A stretch of 64,000 nt of DNA from Pyropia yezoensis (Eukaryota > Rhodophyta > Bangiophyceae > Bangiales > Bangiaceae): contig CM020620.1 of assembly GCA_009829735.1 (NCBI GenBank), positions 27,808,951-27,872,950 on the forward strand. Direction: 5' to 3'. The translations under genes and the position numbers were made by a program. Positions 63,650-64,000 of the stretch are shown here, piece after piece (position 1 is the first letter of the stretch; every line of letters begins with the position of its first letter). Under the pieces are notes generated by a model, which worked only from the letters and a program-made list of their open reading frames with translations, did no database searches and was not told the DNA's origin.

Positions 63650-64000
63650 GGCCGCGCCGACCCCCCCCCACGTATACCTGCGCCGCGCCCTCCCGCACTG
63701 GGTGGCGGCGGGCGCGTCCCCCTAGGTCGTCAACTCTATTCGGTACGGTTTGAAGCTGCCCTGGCTGAGCCGCCCCACCCCCTACCTGGCGCGCCCGCTG
63801 CCACTTGCACCCCAGTGGGAGGCCTGGGCGTGGGCCAAGGCGGACGACATGGTGGCGGCGAGTTCCCTCCGACGGCTGTCCAGGGCGGAGGCGCGGCGGG
63901 CGCCGTGGGTGGCGGACGCCTTTGTCACAGACATCCCCGACCACCCGCGCCTCGTTATCAACCTCAAACACGTGAACGCCTTTTTGCCCACGCGGCCGTG
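63650..64000 (+). CDS. DIRS-like reverse transcriptase, N-terminal part, truncated by window end
   Basis: The plus-strand frame (63504, through TAG 63723-63725) reads RRALPHWVAAGASP-stop-VVNSIRYGLKLPWLS and later PRLVINLKHVNAFLP. These are the N-terminal RT motifs typical of tyrosine-recombinase retrotransposons of the DIRS group, where a W...GAS...VxxIxxGLxLPW block precedes a RxVIxLKxxN block. It lies after the gag with ~170 bp between. The tyrosine recombinase and RNase H lie outside the window, so the group is not proven. The TAG interrupts the frame in the most conserved part. Confidence 0.6.

Overview
This window is a repeat-dense piece of a GC-rich eukaryotic nuclear genome. The evidence is a spliced transposase gene with GT-AG introns, LTR retrotransposons with chromodomain integrases, homopolymer C tracts, and a 500-N scaffold gap at 18468-18967. 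No bacterial operon structure, rRNA or convincing tRNA is visible. A bangiophyte red alga would fit the composition and gene style, but I cannot confirm the host from sequence alone.

Positions 1-43498 are almost wholly nested Ty3/Gypsy-like elements, which I call A, B, C and E. A (plus strand) enters at position 1 inside pol and ends with an LTR near 3169. A short B-type gag scrap and a C-type 3' LTR with its polypurine tract (3298-3673) follow. E is a chromodomain family in tandem: LTR-internal-LTR-internal-LTR at 4011-18467, cut by the gap. B (18968-28291) has both LTRs, gag, pol and an extra oppositely oriented ORF. B sits directly against the interior of C (28292-38412), which has an extra ORF, pol, gag and 5' LTR. 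C is itself inserted in the pol gene of a second B copy, B' (38413-43498).

Positions 43499-57246 hold non-LTR content: a five-exon Mutator-like transposase gene (minus), a cysteine-rich ORF (plus), a 1.1-1.14 kb-codon P-loop NTPase resembling the Crinkler/RHS class (minus), and long GC-rich stretches with minisatellites and no recognisable gene. Positions 57247-61690 carry one isolated B-type LTR and a decayed B relative, D (LTR, extra ORF, pol tail). Positions 61700-64000 carry the gag and the start of the reverse transcriptase of a DIRS-like (tyrosine-recombinase type) element that runs off the window.

Three features deserve most attention. First, A, B, C and D all carry an additional ORF lying between pol and the 3' LTR on the strand opposite gag-pol; the B and C versions share recognisable motifs, so this looks like an old component of a retroelement lineage. 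Second, B, C and E each have a canonical -1 frameshift heptamer immediately before the gag stop, and the downstream frame is pol. Third, the coding regions of A, B and C are packed with short perfect inverted repeats at a density that E and the host-like genes do not appear to show.
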